From assembly GCF_000455205.1 (NCBI RefSeq), contig NZ_AUWQ01000104.1:1-44312 (forward strand): a DNA stretch of 44,312 nucleotides, written 5' to 3'. The notes under the pieces were generated by a model. That model was given only the letters and a program-made list of their open reading frames with translations, had not been told where the DNA came from and searched no databases. Made by a program: the position numbers and the translations under genes. Below are positions 1 through 8,710 of the stretch, in pieces. The stretch is from Mycobacterium sp. UM_CSW (GTDB taxonomy: Bacteria > Actinomycetota > Actinomycetes > Mycobacteriales > Mycobacteriaceae). The number at the start of each line of letters is the position of its first letter. Position 1 is the stretch's first letter.

Positions 1-540
1 ACAACCCCCAACCTCCCCACCACCCTCCACGACCTCCTGAACTTCCAGCCGCCTCCGCTTGTGACGAGTCTCGAGGCGCTTTCCACGGGACTGATTTTCC
101 CGGTGGTGACGTCGTCGGTGTGGTCGTCCGCGGCCATCGGCTGGGCTTTAACGCCCGCCGCGGCACCGGCGGCCGCCGCCGCTGCGCCGGGGATCCCGTT
201 GGCGAACTTTGCGACGGGCGAGGCGTTGGGTCTCGGCCCCGCGCCGGCGTCGGCAAGCATGGGCGACTCGGCCCTGCTCGCCGACGCACTATCGGTGCCG
301 CCCGGTTGGGCCACCGCGGCGCCGGGCAGCCTTGCCGCTGCCGCTGTGCCCCGCCCCAGCGTTGCCGGCGTTGTCCCGGTCTCCGACAGCGTCTTTGGCT
401 CGATGCCGTTGTTCGGCGGGGCGGCGCTGATGACAGCGACTCGGCGGGGCGTGAAAAGTGCTGACTTCGAACACAATACGACGCGACGAGCACCCCAAGG
501 CAGCGAAGGTGCACAGAGCAAACCAGCAAGCGAATCGTGA
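1..540 (+). CDS. PPE family protein, C-terminal part (5' end outside window)
   Basis: The reading frame is open from the first base and ends in TGA at 538-540, so only the C-terminal ~179 residues are present. The Ala/Gly/Pro-rich tail contains LSVPPGWATAAP, the Gly-x-x-Ser-Val-Pro-x-x-Trp-type signature of the PPE-SVP subfamily. PPE proteins are mycobacterial ESX (type VII) substrates that act at the cell surface or outside the cell, usually paired with a PE partner. The N-terminal PPE domain is not visible, so the subfamily call rests on the SVP motif and composition. The last ~30 residues are unusually charged for a PPE tail and may have been gained by read-through. The gene is convergent with the CMD gene ending at 590. 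Confidence 0.85.
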   Translation, partial: TTPNLPTTLHDLLNFQPPPLVTSLEALSTGLIFPVVTSSVWSSAAIGWALTPAAAPAAAAAAPGIPLANFATGEALGLGPAPASASMGDSALLADALSVPPGWATAAPGSLAAAAVPRPSVAGVVPVSDSVFGSMPLFGGAALMTATRRGVKSADFEHNTTRRAPQGSEGAQSKPASES

Positions 541-589
541 GCGGAAGACATGGACGCCGCGGAACTGGCGCCCGCCGACGCCGTCCCGA

Positions 590-1132
590 CTACGCGTGGG
601 GAATCGATATGCGGGCGTTCGTGTCCAGGTCGACGTCGAGGGCGTTGAGCATCAGCGCCAATCCGGACCACCGATTGATTAGCATCAGCACTTCAATGGT
701 CGCCTGGGTGCCCAACGCGTGGTGCACCTCGTCGAACAGTGACGCCGCCACTTTCTTGGTGGTCACCAGCTCGGTCGTCAGGCGCAGCACCGAAAGCTCG
801 CTGCCGTCAAACACATCGGCGCTCGTCTTCCACGCGGAACCCAGAGCCGCGATCTCCCGTGGACTGACACCCGCTTTGCTTGCCGCGGTCGTGTGCTGAC
901 CGATCTCGTAGGGCGATGTCATCAGGTAGGCCGTCCGCAGGATGACGAGCTCCCTCAGCCTCGGGCTGAGGGCGGGGCTGACCAAAGCGTTACGGCCGGC
1001 CACCATCCACCCGGTGAACATGTTTTTCGCGTTGGCAAGGGTCCGGTAGACGTTGAGGTTCCCCCTTTCGAGGGTGAGTCCGCGTGCTGCGGCCGTCATG
1101 TCCTCGGGCGCTACGTATTTGATTCGCGTCAT
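590..1132 (-). CDS. Carboxymuconolactone decarboxylase (CMD/AhpD-like) family protein, copy 1
   Basis: A 180-residue all-alpha protein of the CMD/AhpD superfamily. The core RLRELVILRTAYL (about 58-70) followed by YEIGQHTTAASKAGVS matches the conserved CMD helix. The Cys-x-x-Cys pair of peroxidatic AhpD proteins is absent (SPYEIGQH instead), which argues against alkylhydroperoxidase activity. A lactone decarboxylase or isomerase-like or unknown role in ring-fission product metabolism is more likely. It starts at ATG 12 nt after the stop of the preceding CMD gene (1145-1678) and is the last gene of the MDR-dioxygenase-CMD-CMD unit. A paralogue at 19067-19609 is about 83% identical by eye. Family is confident; reaction is inferred from context only. 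Confidence 0.85.
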   Translation of the reverse strand: MTRIKYVAPEDMTAAARGLTLERGNLNVYRTLANAKNMFTGWMVAGRNALVSPALSPRLRELVILRTAYLMTSPYEIGQHTTAASKAGVSPREIAALGSAWKTSADVFDGSELSVLRLTTELVTTKKVAASLFDEVHHALGTQATIEVLMLINRWSGLALMLNALDVDLDTNARISIPHA

Positions 1133-1144
1133 GGGAGTTCCCGT

Positions 1145-1678
1145 TCACACCCGTAACTGGGCTGTCTCATCGATGTCGAGTTCGACGGCGTTGACCACCA
1201 GGGCCAGGCCGTAGTAGCAGCTGATTACCATGAGCACCTCGGTCAGTGCCTCGTCGCCCAGGGCGCTTTGGGCGCGAGCGAAGCTTTGTGGCCGCACTCG
1301 ATGGGTGAGGCAGAGTTCGTTGACCACGTCGAGCACGGCGAGCTCGGTTGGGCTGAACCCGGCCACGCCGGCATCACCGTCGCCCACGAGAACATCGATC
1401 TGCCGGTCGTCGAGTCCGGCAGCGCGGCCAAGCCCCAAATGTTGGTTCAGCTCGTACGCCGACTGCTGCAGGTGCGCGACGCGAAGGATGATCAGTTCCC
1501 GCATTCGCGCGCCAAGCGTTGGGCTGCCCAGCATTTCATCGACCATCTGAGCCCACCCGATGAAGACCTCGGGCGCATTGGCGATCAACCGGAATACGTT
1601 CAGTTCACCGTGGCGGGTCATGAACTGACGAATCTCTTCCGGTTGATCGCCGACGCCGGCGAGAGGAACTCGCGACAT
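1145..1678 (-). CDS. Carboxymuconolactone decarboxylase (CMD/AhpD-like) family protein
   Basis: A 177-residue CMD-family protein, clearly related to the adjacent 180-residue copy but divergent. Shared landmarks are GELNVFRLIANAPEVFIGW near 24-42 and RMRELIILRVAHLQQSAYELNQH near 59-81. It also lacks Cys-x-x-Cys. ATG at 1676-1678 is preceded by an AAAGGGAC ribosome binding site. It sits 13 nt downstream of the intradiol dioxygenase, so it is almost certainly cotranscribed with it. In known catechol and protocatechuate pathways CMD proteins act after ring cleavage, which fits this position. The substrate is unknown, and the pair may form a heteromer; that is inference. Confidence 0.85.
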   Translation of the reverse strand: MSRVPLAGVGDQPEEIRQFMTRHGELNVFRLIANAPEVFIGWAQMVDEMLGSPTLGARMRELIILRVAHLQQSAYELNQHLGLGRAAGLDDRQIDVLVGDGDAGVAGFSPTELAVLDVVNELCLTHRVRPQSFARAQSALGDEALTEVLMVISCYYGLALVVNAVELDIDETAQLRV

Positions 1679-1691
1679 TCGCTCGTCCCTT

Positions 1692-2573
1692 TCAGTTCTG
1701 CTCGGTGTTCGGCGCGAGCCGGAAGGTCCACTGCAGGGTCACGAAGGGCTCGTCGACGCTGGTTCCGTCGGGCGCCACACCGGGCTCGTGCCGGACAAAG
1801 TCCGCCTCCAGCGAGTCCTGGGCCGCGAACACCGCATCGCGGTCGATGTACGGGTCGTCTCGCAGGAACAGCTGGGTGATCAGTGGGTGGTATCCCTCGG
1901 CATGGAACTGGAAATGGACATGCTGCGGTCGCATGATGGATCGGTCTGCGGCGCGCAGGATTTCGCCGCACGGACCGTCGGTCGGTACTGGGTAGTAGCG
2001 TGGCTCGATCGAGCGGTACCAGAATCGGCCGTCCGCGTCGGTGGTGAGCAGGGCTCGCATCGCCAAGTGGTTGTTCAGCTTGTCGAGCTGCTGAACGTCG
2101 TAGTATCCGTTGCCGTCGCTGTGCCAGGTGTCCACGAGGACGCCCGCGATCGGGTCACCATGCTCGTTGACGACTCGGCCGTCGACGAACATCGGTGTGC
2201 CCGCGACGCCGCCGGAGATGTCGGCGCCGTTGTCCACCTTGGGCCGGCCCTCGACGTAGAACGGACCGAGCAGGGCCGAGTCGGTGGCCGAGGAGCCATT
2301 GTGGTGGCTCATGATGTCGACCAGCATGCTCAGACCGAGGATGTCTGATAGCAGCACATACTCCTGCCGAGTGGGACCGGAGATCTTTCCGACCCGCTCG
2401 AGGAAATCCATTGCGGAGTACCATTCGTCGCCGGTCAGGCGGGTTTCGCGCGCGAAATCGTGCATATGAGCGATCAGGTGGACGAACAGCTCCTTGAAAC
2501 GGTCGTCCTTGGAGTTGTCGAAAGTCCGCTGAACGGCTTCGGTGATCGTTTCTTCGGTGTAGTTGATAGCCAT
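1692..2573 (-). CDS. Intradiol ring-cleavage dioxygenase (hydroxyquinol 1,2-dioxygenase-like)
   Basis: A 293-residue non-haem Fe(III) dioxygenase that opens ortho-dihydroxylated rings between the hydroxyls. The N-terminal dimerisation and helical domain (1-100) is followed by the beta-sandwich catalytic domain. The four expected iron ligands are visible: Tyr158 (DTWHSDGNGYYD), Tyr194 (RYYPVPTDGP), His218 and His220 (RPQHVHF). Length and N-terminus resemble hydroxyquinol/chlorocatechol 1,2-dioxygenases more than protocatechuate 3,4-dioxygenase. The frame is open further upstream, but ATG 2571-2573 has a strong CAAGGAGGG site 4-8 nt away and begins the family-like N-terminus. It lies between the MDR gene (40 nt upstream) and two CMD genes. 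The product would be a maleylacetate or muconate; the exact catechol is inferred. Confidence 0.9.
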   Translation of the reverse strand: MAINYTEETITEAVQRTFDNSKDDRFKELFVHLIAHMHDFARETRLTGDEWYSAMDFLERVGKISGPTRQEYVLLSDILGLSMLVDIMSHHNGSSATDSALLGPFYVEGRPKVDNGADISGGVAGTPMFVDGRVVNEHGDPIAGVLVDTWHSDGNGYYDVQQLDKLNNHLAMRALLTTDADGRFWYRSIEPRYYPVPTDGPCGEILRAADRSIMRPQHVHFQFHAEGYHPLITQLFLRDDPYIDRDAVFAAQDSLEADFVRHEPGVAPDGTSVDEPFVTLQWTFRLAPNTEQN

Positions 2574-2613
2574 TGTCCCTCCTTGGGTGTTCGGTGGCTG
2601 GGCCCCTGTCGGT

Positions 2614-3585
2614 TCAGGGGTGGATGACGATGCGACCGGCCGTATGGTCGGCGACGGCTTGATATGCCACGGCCCCCTTGTCGAGCGGATAGCTCGCGGT
2701 GATGGGCAGCGGCCGGAATTCCGACGATTCGAAATAGGAAGCGATGTGGGCCAGGCGACGCGCCGAGTCGACGACATCGAGTTTTCGGCTGTCCGCACCA
2801 AGAATCGAGGTCTCGTTGTGGTAGAGATCCCGCAGATTGATTTCCACCGTGCCGGAACCAACAGCGTTGATCACAACCAGCCTGCCTCGCCGTGCGAGAC
2901 AAGCCAGGGCGGCGGCGGTGGTGACCCCACCGACGGCGTCGTAGACGACCTCTGCGCCCTTGCCTCCGGTGAGCCGTTTGATCTCGCCCGCGACGTCGAC
3001 GGCCGGGTCGAGCTCAAGGAAGTGGTCGATGACCGCCGCCGCAGGAGTGTCGACTCCAGGCGGCCTGCGGTCCACTCCGATCACCGTTGCGTGGCGCGCG
3101 CGTCCGATTTGGGCAACCGCTCCTCCGACGCCGCCGGAAACGCCAAAGACAACAATGGTTTCGCCCTCGGATAGTTGCGCCGTCTCGACGGCGCCGTACC
3201 AGCCGACTACGAAGTTGACGCCGACGGTGGAGGCTTCGTCAAAAGTCAGTGACTCGGGTTTGGGGGCCAGTGCTTCAACCGGCACGGACATGAGTTCGGC
3301 GTGCGAGCCGTCACGAGTGAATCCGACGTCTCCGCCGGTGCCCCAGACCGCAACGCCTTGCCAGTGCTTCGGTCCGCTGACGACCACCCCGGCGTAGTCG
3401 CGTCCGGGTATGCGCGGCAGTACCGTGCCTTCCATCGTGCCGGCGACGTTCTTTACGTCGGACGGGTTCACCGATGCCGCCGACACGCGCACGACCGCTT
3501 CCTGCGCCGTCGCCACGGGGTCCGGCACATCGGCGAGCTGCAGGACGTCGGGGGCGCCGAACTGCTCGAAACGCAACGCACGCAT
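2614..3585 (-). CDS. MDR-superfamily NAD(P)-dependent oxidoreductase, quinone-reductase-like
   Basis: A 323-residue medium-chain dehydrogenase/reductase. The N-terminal GroES-like domain includes VSAASVNPSDVKN and IPGRDYAGVV. The Rossmann domain starts at VVFGVSGGVGGAVAQIGRA (about 145-163), followed by VIGVDRR. No structural or catalytic zinc cysteines are seen, placing it with zinc-independent quinone reductase/enoyl reductase-like members. ATG at 3583-3585 has a GGGAGG site 8 nt upstream. It is the first gene of the unit that continues into the dioxygenase and CMD genes, so reduction of a quinone or an unsaturated ring-fission intermediate is a reasonable but unproven role. Confidence 0.85.
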   Translation of the reverse strand: MRALRFEQFGAPDVLQLADVPDPVATAQEAVVRVSAASVNPSDVKNVAGTMEGTVLPRIPGRDYAGVVVSGPKHWQGVAVWGTGGDVGFTRDGSHAELMSVPVEALAPKPESLTFDEASTVGVNFVVGWYGAVETAQLSEGETIVVFGVSGGVGGAVAQIGRARHATVIGVDRRPPGVDTPAAAVIDHFLELDPAVDVAGEIKRLTGGKGAEVVYDAVGGVTTAAALACLARRGRLVVINAVGSGTVEINLRDLYHNETSILGADSRKLDVVDSARRLAHIASYFESSEFRPLPITASYPLDKGAVAYQAVADHTAGRIVIHP

Positions 3586-3646
3586 TGCTACGACCTCCCT
3601 TGATTCATTCGCACCGGGGGCGGGTGGCGGACGAGAGCCCTTTGGC

Positions 3647-3693
3647 GCGCCGTGGGCTGCAAGGGATTTGCGTCCTTTGCAGCGCCACGGCGC
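3647..3693 (-). terminator. Long stem-loop between isochorismatase-like gene and MDR gene
   Basis: The left arm starting GCGCCGTGGGCTGCAAGG (3647-3664) pairs with the right arm CCTTTGCAGCGCCACGGCGC (3674-3693), interrupted by one or two bulges. The loop is about 9 nt. It follows the stop of the gene at 3723-4388 and precedes the MDR start, so it probably ends the amidohydrolase-isochorismatase transcript. There is no clear U-tract, which is common in mycobacteria. A role as an attenuator of the downstream unit is also possible. Confidence 0.6.
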
Positions 3694-3722
3694 ATGAAAT
3701 TGGCTCGAACGAGGCCACTCGG

Positions 3723-4388
3723 TTAGCTGGCGTGGACGCCGACGAAGTCGTTGGCGTAGTACAGGCCTTGGCCGTACACCCCGCCGCGCTGCCGCATGAG
3801 ATCGCCCACTTGGTCGTACGTCTGGAGGCGGGCCCAGTCGCGTTGCAGCTCGAGCAGTACCTGGATCCAGGTGACGGGGTACGCGCCGGCTTGGATCATG
3901 CGTTCCATCGCATGCTGATGCGCGGCGGGCGTGAATCCGCCGGACGCATCGGCCACGACATAGACCTCGAAGCCTTGCTCAAGAGCGGACAGCGCCGGAA
4001 GGACCACACAGACCTCGGTCCACAGACCCGACAGGACGAGCTTGCGCCGGCCCGTGGCCTTAATCGCCTCCACGACCGCGCTGTCTTCCCAGGGGTTCAT
4101 CGTGGTGCGGTCGAGGATCGGGTGATCGGGGAACTCCGCGTGCAGCTGCGGCATCAGATGTCCGGCGAAGGTATCGGCGGCGACGGTCGTCAAGATGACT
4201 GGGACATTGAAGATCTTGGCCGCCCTGCCCAAACCTACCGCCGCGTTGATGATCGACGTGCGGTCGTCACTGCCGGTCGCGAAGAACATCTGCGGCTGAT
4301 GGTCGGCGAACACGAACACCGAATTGTCCGGTGTCAATAGTGCTTTGCCGGGCGTCGGGGTGGCCTGGCTGATGGTGGAGATGGACAC
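3723..4388 (-). CDS. Isochorismatase-like cysteine hydrolase (YcaC-type)
   Basis: A 221-residue alpha/beta hydrolase of the isochorismatase superfamily. Asp29 (FVFADHQ) and Cys127 (LSGLWTEVCV) match two residues of the catalytic Asp-Lys-Cys triad. The stretch DRTTMNPWED (93-102) is typical of the YcaC-like branch, whose physiological substrates are mostly unknown. The start is GTG at 4386-4388 with AAAGGAA upstream. It follows the amidohydrolase by 62 nt and probably shares its transcript. Both are C-N hydrolase-type families, suggesting sequential removal of amide or carbamoyl groups before ring processing; this is inference from neighbourhood. Confidence 0.85.
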   Translation of the reverse strand: MSISTISQATPTPGKALLTPDNSVFVFADHQPQMFFATGSDDRTSIINAAVGLGRAAKIFNVPVILTTVAADTFAGHLMPQLHAEFPDHPILDRTTMNPWEDSAVVEAIKATGRRKLVLSGLWTEVCVVLPALSALEQGFEVYVVADASGGFTPAAHQHAMERMIQAGAYPVTWIQVLLELQRDWARLQTYDQVGDLMRQRGGVYGQGLYYANDFVGVHAS

Positions 4389-4450
4389 TGTGGTTCCTTT
4401 CTTTTCTGTTGACGTTTCCGAACGCCAAAGTCCTGCGAGCAGTGGTGGTG

Positions 4451-6346
4451 TCAGTGTCGGTGCGTTTCGAAGGTGTCGGCCGCCGCGACGGCAAGCTGTT
4501 CGCCGCGCCGGGACCGCCAGGCAGCTTCCGCGCGGGAATCCAGGGCCGCGTCAACGAGCGCGGCGGCTTGCGCGGCGCCGCGCCGGCTGGGCGGCGGGGT
4601 GGCGTAGTAGCCGCCGAAGCGGGCAACGGGGCTCCACGCCGGTTCGATTGGTTGCAGCGACTGGTCGAGGCCTTCGAATTCGGCTGTGGCGTAAACCACT
4701 TCGCCGCCGACCATGGTGAGCACCGCTTCGATGTGGGGGATGTCTGACTCCTCGACGGCGAAATAGTCGTCGGTTAAGACGGCCAGGTCGGCGAGGTAGC
4801 CGGGCCGCAAGATTCCCTTGGTGTCGGCTTCACCGCTGAGCGTGGCGCCGGCGACGGTATACCGCTCGAGCGCCTCCTCGCGGGTGAGGCGATTCTCGAC
4901 CGGATAGAGGATGGTGTTTCCCAAGGTGCGCCCACTGATCATCCAGTGCAACGCCACCCACGGGTTGTAAGAAGACACGCGCGTTGCGTCCGTGCCGGCG
5001 GCGACGGTCAAACCGGCGGACAGCATGGCCCGCAACGGTGGACTGCTCTGTGCCGCGGTGGTGCCGTACCGGGAAACGAACGCCTCTCCCTGGAAAGACA
5101 TTCGGTTCTGTACCGAGACGGCGCCGCCGAGGGCGACGATACGCTCGATACTGCTCTGGCTGACCGTTTCGGCATGGTCGAAGAACCATCGGCCCGGCCC
5201 GGGAAAAAGGCCCTCGGCGGAGAGTTTTTCGAACACCGCGAGGTCGCGCTGGATCGTCTCGTCATAGGTTGCGTGCAACCGGAATCCCCAGCCGTGTTCG
5301 CACAGCAGGCGCACCGCTTTCTCAAACTCCTGTTCGTAGTCTTCGGCCAACTCCGGGCGTGGTTCGCTGAAGTTCTCGAAATCTCCTGCGGCCCAGGTGA
5401 GATTCTCGCCGGCACCGTTCAGTCGCAGGTACTCGTCACCATCACCGGGGGTCACCGTCTGGACCCACCGCTGGATGTCGGCCACCTCCTGGCCGCCGAC
5501 TTGCGGGAACAGATGGTAGGCGATGCGCATGGTCAGCTGATTGCGCTCGGCGAGCGTGCGAACGGCGGCGTAGTTCTCGGGGAAGTTCTGGAAACCGCCG
5601 GCTGCGTCGATCGCCGATGTCAAACCGAAGCGGTTGAGCTCACGCAGGTAGTGCCGCGTGGAAAGCAACTGTTCGTCGGGATCGAGATTCGGCGCCTTCG
5701 CGAGGGTGAGGTAAAGAAGTGTCGCTGCCGGGGCTGCGAGCAGCATGCCCGTCGGCTCACCGTCGCGACCGCGAACGATCTTCCCGCCGTTGGGATCCGG
5801 AGTGCTCTTGGTGTAGCCCGACGCACGGACGGCCGCGCGGTTCATCAACGCGGACTGATACAGGTTAAGCACGAACACCGGCGTGTCGGGCGCCGCGTCG
5901 TTCAGTTCGTGCAGGGTGGGGAGCCGGCGCTCGACGAACTGTTCCTTGCAGAATCCGCCCACGACGCGCACCCAGTGCCCGGCGGGTGTGGCGGCGGCCT
6001 GGTCGCGCAGCATCTGCAGCGCGAGTGCTAGGGATGGAACGCCGTCCCAACGCAATTCGAGCACGTAGTTGAGCCCGCCGCGGATCACGTGCAGGTGCGA
6101 GTCGTTCAGTCCCGGGATGACCCGCCTCCCTTGCACATCGATGACGGACGTCGATTCGCCAACACAGGACAGAATCGTTGCGTCGTCCCCGACGTCTGTG
6201 ACATGCCCATTTGTGATGGCAAGGGCCGACGCGTGCGGCAGGGCAGGATCCCCCGTGTAGATCTTGCCGTTGCGCAATACAACGTCGGCCGGCTGGCCGA
6301 CCGGGCGTGGCGCCGGTTGAATGCCTTGTACGGGCATCGAACTCAT
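4451..6346 (-). CDS. Metal-dependent amidohydrolase, YtcJ-like
   Basis: A 631-residue amidohydrolase-superfamily (TIM-barrel) protein. The N-terminal beta-sandwich stretch ADVVLRNGKIYTGDP is followed by the metal-binding motif IPGLNDSHLHV (His84, His86). Further conserved segments are RLHATYDETIQRDL, FFDHAE, and AAGTDATRVSSYNPW with the catalytic-type Asp near the C-terminus. Closing elements GILRPGYLADLAVL are typical of YtcJ/NfdA-like proteins that hydrolyse N-substituted amides or formamides. The frame extends 18 codons upstream, but ATG 6344-6346 has GGAGGT 6 nt away and fits the family N-terminus. It heads its own unit (337-nt upstream gap). Substrate unknown. Confidence 0.88.
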   Translation of the reverse strand: MSSMPVQGIQPAPRPVGQPADVVLRNGKIYTGDPALPHASALAITNGHVTDVGDDATILSCVGESTSVIDVQGRRVIPGLNDSHLHVIRGGLNYVLELRWDGVPSLALALQMLRDQAAATPAGHWVRVVGGFCKEQFVERRLPTLHELNDAAPDTPVFVLNLYQSALMNRAAVRASGYTKSTPDPNGGKIVRGRDGEPTGMLLAAPAATLLYLTLAKAPNLDPDEQLLSTRHYLRELNRFGLTSAIDAAGGFQNFPENYAAVRTLAERNQLTMRIAYHLFPQVGGQEVADIQRWVQTVTPGDGDEYLRLNGAGENLTWAAGDFENFSEPRPELAEDYEQEFEKAVRLLCEHGWGFRLHATYDETIQRDLAVFEKLSAEGLFPGPGRWFFDHAETVSQSSIERIVALGGAVSVQNRMSFQGEAFVSRYGTTAAQSSPPLRAMLSAGLTVAAGTDATRVSSYNPWVALHWMISGRTLGNTILYPVENRLTREEALERYTVAGATLSGEADTKGILRPGYLADLAVLTDDYFAVEESDIPHIEAVLTMVGGEVVYATAEFEGLDQSLQPIEPAWSPVARFGGYYATPPPSRRGAAQAAALVDAALDSRAEAAWRSRRGEQLAVAAADTFETHRH

Positions 6347-6683
6347 GGCATTACCTCCAATTAGTGCGGCTCCGCGCCCACCTGGTGGGCCTTCGCGCAA
6401 GACAACTCTCGCTCATATGCGTGTGGCGGACCATCGCACGCTGGGTGATCTTTTATGGCGGTTCGGGGGATGCTTGAGGGGTGTGCTCCTCCCCCGAGGT
6501 GCCCCGCGGGCGCGCGGCAAATCCGCGAATACCATTGCTGCATAACGATTCCTGGCCGACGGATGCCGATTATTTCATTCAGACCGGATGGACGTCTGGC
6601 CGACCCGATTGCATAGGCGGGTGTCGACGGTGTCGCGGCCGCGCCCTCGCGTCGAACTGTCTGCCTGCGAAGGCTGTCGCGAC
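6347..6683 (-). promoter_or_regulatory. Intergenic control region upstream of the amidohydrolase, with a repeated 12-bp element
   Basis: The 337-nt gap between the LLM oxidoreductase and the amidohydrolase holds no convincing gene. On the minus strand it contains AAGCATCCCCCG (plus-strand 6464-6475), about 118 bp upstream of the amidohydrolase start. The same element, AAACATCCCCCG, lies 103 bp upstream of the UbiX-like gene. The A+T-rich ATAAAAGATC follows. The arrangement suggests a promoter with a binding site shared by both units. No -10 or -35 can be assigned with confidence. Confidence 0.4.
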
Positions 6684-7697
6684 CTACCGTCGGGCGGACG
6701 GACGCACGGCTGACATGAAAGCCTCCAATTCCCGTGCGATGTCGGGACCTGAAGGTTCGAAGATAATTTCGGTGGCGCCGGCTTCGGCCATCGCGGCAAC
6801 GGCCTTGCGCACCGTTTCGGCGGGTCCCGTCAGCGTGGTCGCCGGAATCGACGCATAACCACCGGCATGCCACGCTGCCAGGTCCGCGTCGTTCATCTCC
6901 ACCATATGGCCCTGGTGAACGGACAGATGCCGCACACGTTCTGGCACCTTCTCGATCACGTCGAGCCACGCGGTCCCGCCGGGCATCTCCCATACGGCCT
7001 CAGCACCTTTGACGGTGTACGTGTAATGCAGGCCCGCCGCCCATGGGGCGCCGACCGCCGCGCGGACTCGTTCGGCCGCCAGATCTTCCCCGTCGTCGAG
7101 TACGGTGCCCATCGTCGCCACCGCTGCCCGCGGGAACTCGCGCTGCCCGGGGACCACGTTGAACATGGACATGAGACCATCGGCACCCAGTCGCTTCGCG
7201 ACCCCGGCACCCTTGGGTCCGATAGCCGCGATCAGCAACGGTATTCGCAACGGCAGGATGCCCGCGGCACCGGAGGTGAGCATCAGCTTCACGGGCGCTC
7301 CCTCCCACTCGACGACTTCCCCGGCCAACAGCGCCTGGTACGCCCGGACGTAGGCCTCCATGTAAGACCACCGGACCGGAGGTTGACCGATCGCCGCCCG
7401 GCTGGAGAACCCGGTGCCGAACGACGTCACGACCCGGCCGGGCGCCCACCGATGCAGGGATGCCGTCTGCGCAGCGTTCACCAGCGGGTGTCGCTGCGTC
7501 GGAATCAGCACTGCCGGCCCGAGTTCGATCGTCGTGGTGAGCTCGGCCGCTCGGTGTAAGTCCACCCAGACGTCATCGCCTTCGAACGGCGTGTCGTACA
7601 GGTAGGCCGCGCGGTACCCGAGCCCTTCCGCCGTGGCAATGTGCTGCGCCGCCTCGTACGAGGGCGGCAACGCCATGCTCACATCGATGTCGGTCAT
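6684..7697 (-). CDS. LLM-class flavin-dependent oxidoreductase (bacterial luciferase fold)
   Basis: A 337-residue TIM-barrel protein of the luciferase-like monooxygenase family, using FMN or F420. Family features are a beta strand followed by AEGLGYRAAYLYDTPF, PAVLIPTQRHPLVNAAQTASLHR, GRVVTSFGTGFSSR, LIAAIGPKGAGVAKRLGADG and the C-terminal GATEIIFEP. ATG at 7695-7697 has AAAGG about 8 nt upstream and lies 2 nt after the esterase stop at 7700, so translation is probably coupled. It is the last gene of the UbiX-UbiD-esterase-LLM unit. A hydroxylation or reductive step on the aromatic substrate is plausible; cofactor choice cannot be read from the sequence. Confidence 0.85.
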   Translation of the reverse strand: MTDIDVSMALPPSYEAAQHIATAEGLGYRAAYLYDTPFEGDDVWVDLHRAAELTTTIELGPAVLIPTQRHPLVNAAQTASLHRWAPGRVVTSFGTGFSSRAAIGQPPVRWSYMEAYVRAYQALLAGEVVEWEGAPVKLMLTSGAAGILPLRIPLLIAAIGPKGAGVAKRLGADGLMSMFNVVPGQREFPRAAVATMGTVLDDGEDLAAERVRAAVGAPWAAGLHYTYTVKGAEAVWEMPGGTAWLDVIEKVPERVRHLSVHQGHMVEMNDADLAAWHAGGYASIPATTLTGPAETVRKAVAAMAEAGATEIIFEPSGPDIARELEAFMSAVRPSARR

Positions 7698-7699
7698 CG

Positions 7700-8686
7700 C
7701 TACGCCTTTCTGATCGCGTTCGGTTGTACTGCGGCCTCGGTGCGGTGGAAGGCCTGACGCAACACGGCGACGGCCTGTCGTATCGCCGCTGTCGAGGCGG
7801 CCGTTCCTCGCAACGCGTTCAGCATCATGAAATCGTGGATGGTCGCGTTGTAGCGGACACTTGTGCAGCGCACTCCCGCGGCGCTCAGCTTGCGGGCGTA
7901 GGCTTCGCCTTCGTCACGCAGCGCGTCGCATTCGGCCACCACGACGAATGCCTCCGGCAGCCCCACTAGTTCTTTGACGGCGGCCCGCAATGGCGACGCG
8001 AGCACCTCATTTCGGCGGTCCCGATCAGGAAGGTAGGCGTCCCAGAACCACGCCATGGCCTTCGCGGTCAGATGCGGGCCGTCGCTGAATTCGCAATAGC
8101 TGGCTGTGTTTTGCGCCGCATCGGTCACCGGGTAGAACAGCAACTGGCGGACGAAGGTGACGTCGCCGCGGCGGTGGGCCAGGATGGCCAGAGCCGCAGC
8201 GAGATTACCGCCAGCAGAGTCCCCGGCGACCGCCATTCGGGTGGCATCGAGGTTCGCGCTCGCGCCGTGACGGCAGACCCACCGCGCGGCGGCATAGGCT
8301 TGCTCGATGGTTTCGGGGTAACGCACCTCCGGCGCGCGGTCGTAATCGACGAACACGACCGCCGCGTCGGCGCCGACCGACAACTCCCGCACCAGGCGAT
8401 CGTGAGTCGCGGCGCTGCCCAGCACCCACCCCCCGCCGTGCAAGTAGAGCACGACGGGCAAGAGGCCCACGGCGCCAAGCGGTTTGACGATACGAAGGGG
8501 AACCTCGGTGCCGCGGACCACGACGGGCGTCCACGAGCTGTCGACATCTGGCTTGTCAACCGGCGCCGACTGGACCTCCTCCAGGCCGGCGCGCGCCGCA
8601 TCGGGAGTGAGCTCGTACACCTGGGGCGAGCGGGCGGCAGCCGCGGCGAACTCGGCCGCAGCCCTTTCAAGGGCATACTCGGTCAC
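7700..8686 (-). CDS. Alpha/beta hydrolase, hormone-sensitive-lipase (HSL) type esterase
   Basis: A 328-residue carboxylesterase. The oxyanion-hole motif HGGGW is at 83-87 and the nucleophile elbow GDSAGG at 155-160 (Ser157), both hallmarks of the HSL/family IV group. VAECDALRDEGEAYA provides the acid and TIHDFMML the histidine. The start is GTG at 8684-8686, with only a weak GAGAGAG upstream. It is 24 nt downstream of the UbiD-like gene. It probably frees an aromatic acid or alcohol from an ester before or alongside decarboxylation; the pairing is inferred from the operon, not from sequence detail. Confidence 0.88.
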   Translation of the reverse strand: MTEYALERAAAEFAAAAARSPQVYELTPDAARAGLEEVQSAPVDKPDVDSSWTPVVVRGTEVPLRIVKPLGAVGLLPVVLYLHGGGWVLGSAATHDRLVRELSVGADAAVVFVDYDRAPEVRYPETIEQAYAAARWVCRHGASANLDATRMAVAGDSAGGNLAAALAILAHRRGDVTFVRQLLFYPVTDAAQNTASYCEFSDGPHLTAKAMAWFWDAYLPDRDRRNEVLASPLRAAVKELVGLPEAFVVVAECDALRDEGEAYARKLSAAGVRCTSVRYNATIHDFMMLNALRGTAASTAAIRQAVAVLRQAFHRTEAAVQPNAIRKA

Positions 8687-8710
8687 GGGGATGGCTCTCT
8701 CGGGTGACGA

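Noticed and set aside
590-1678. AhpD-type alkylhydroperoxidase function for the CMD genes
   Set aside because: The Cys-x-x-Cys catalytic pair is absent in all three CMD proteins.
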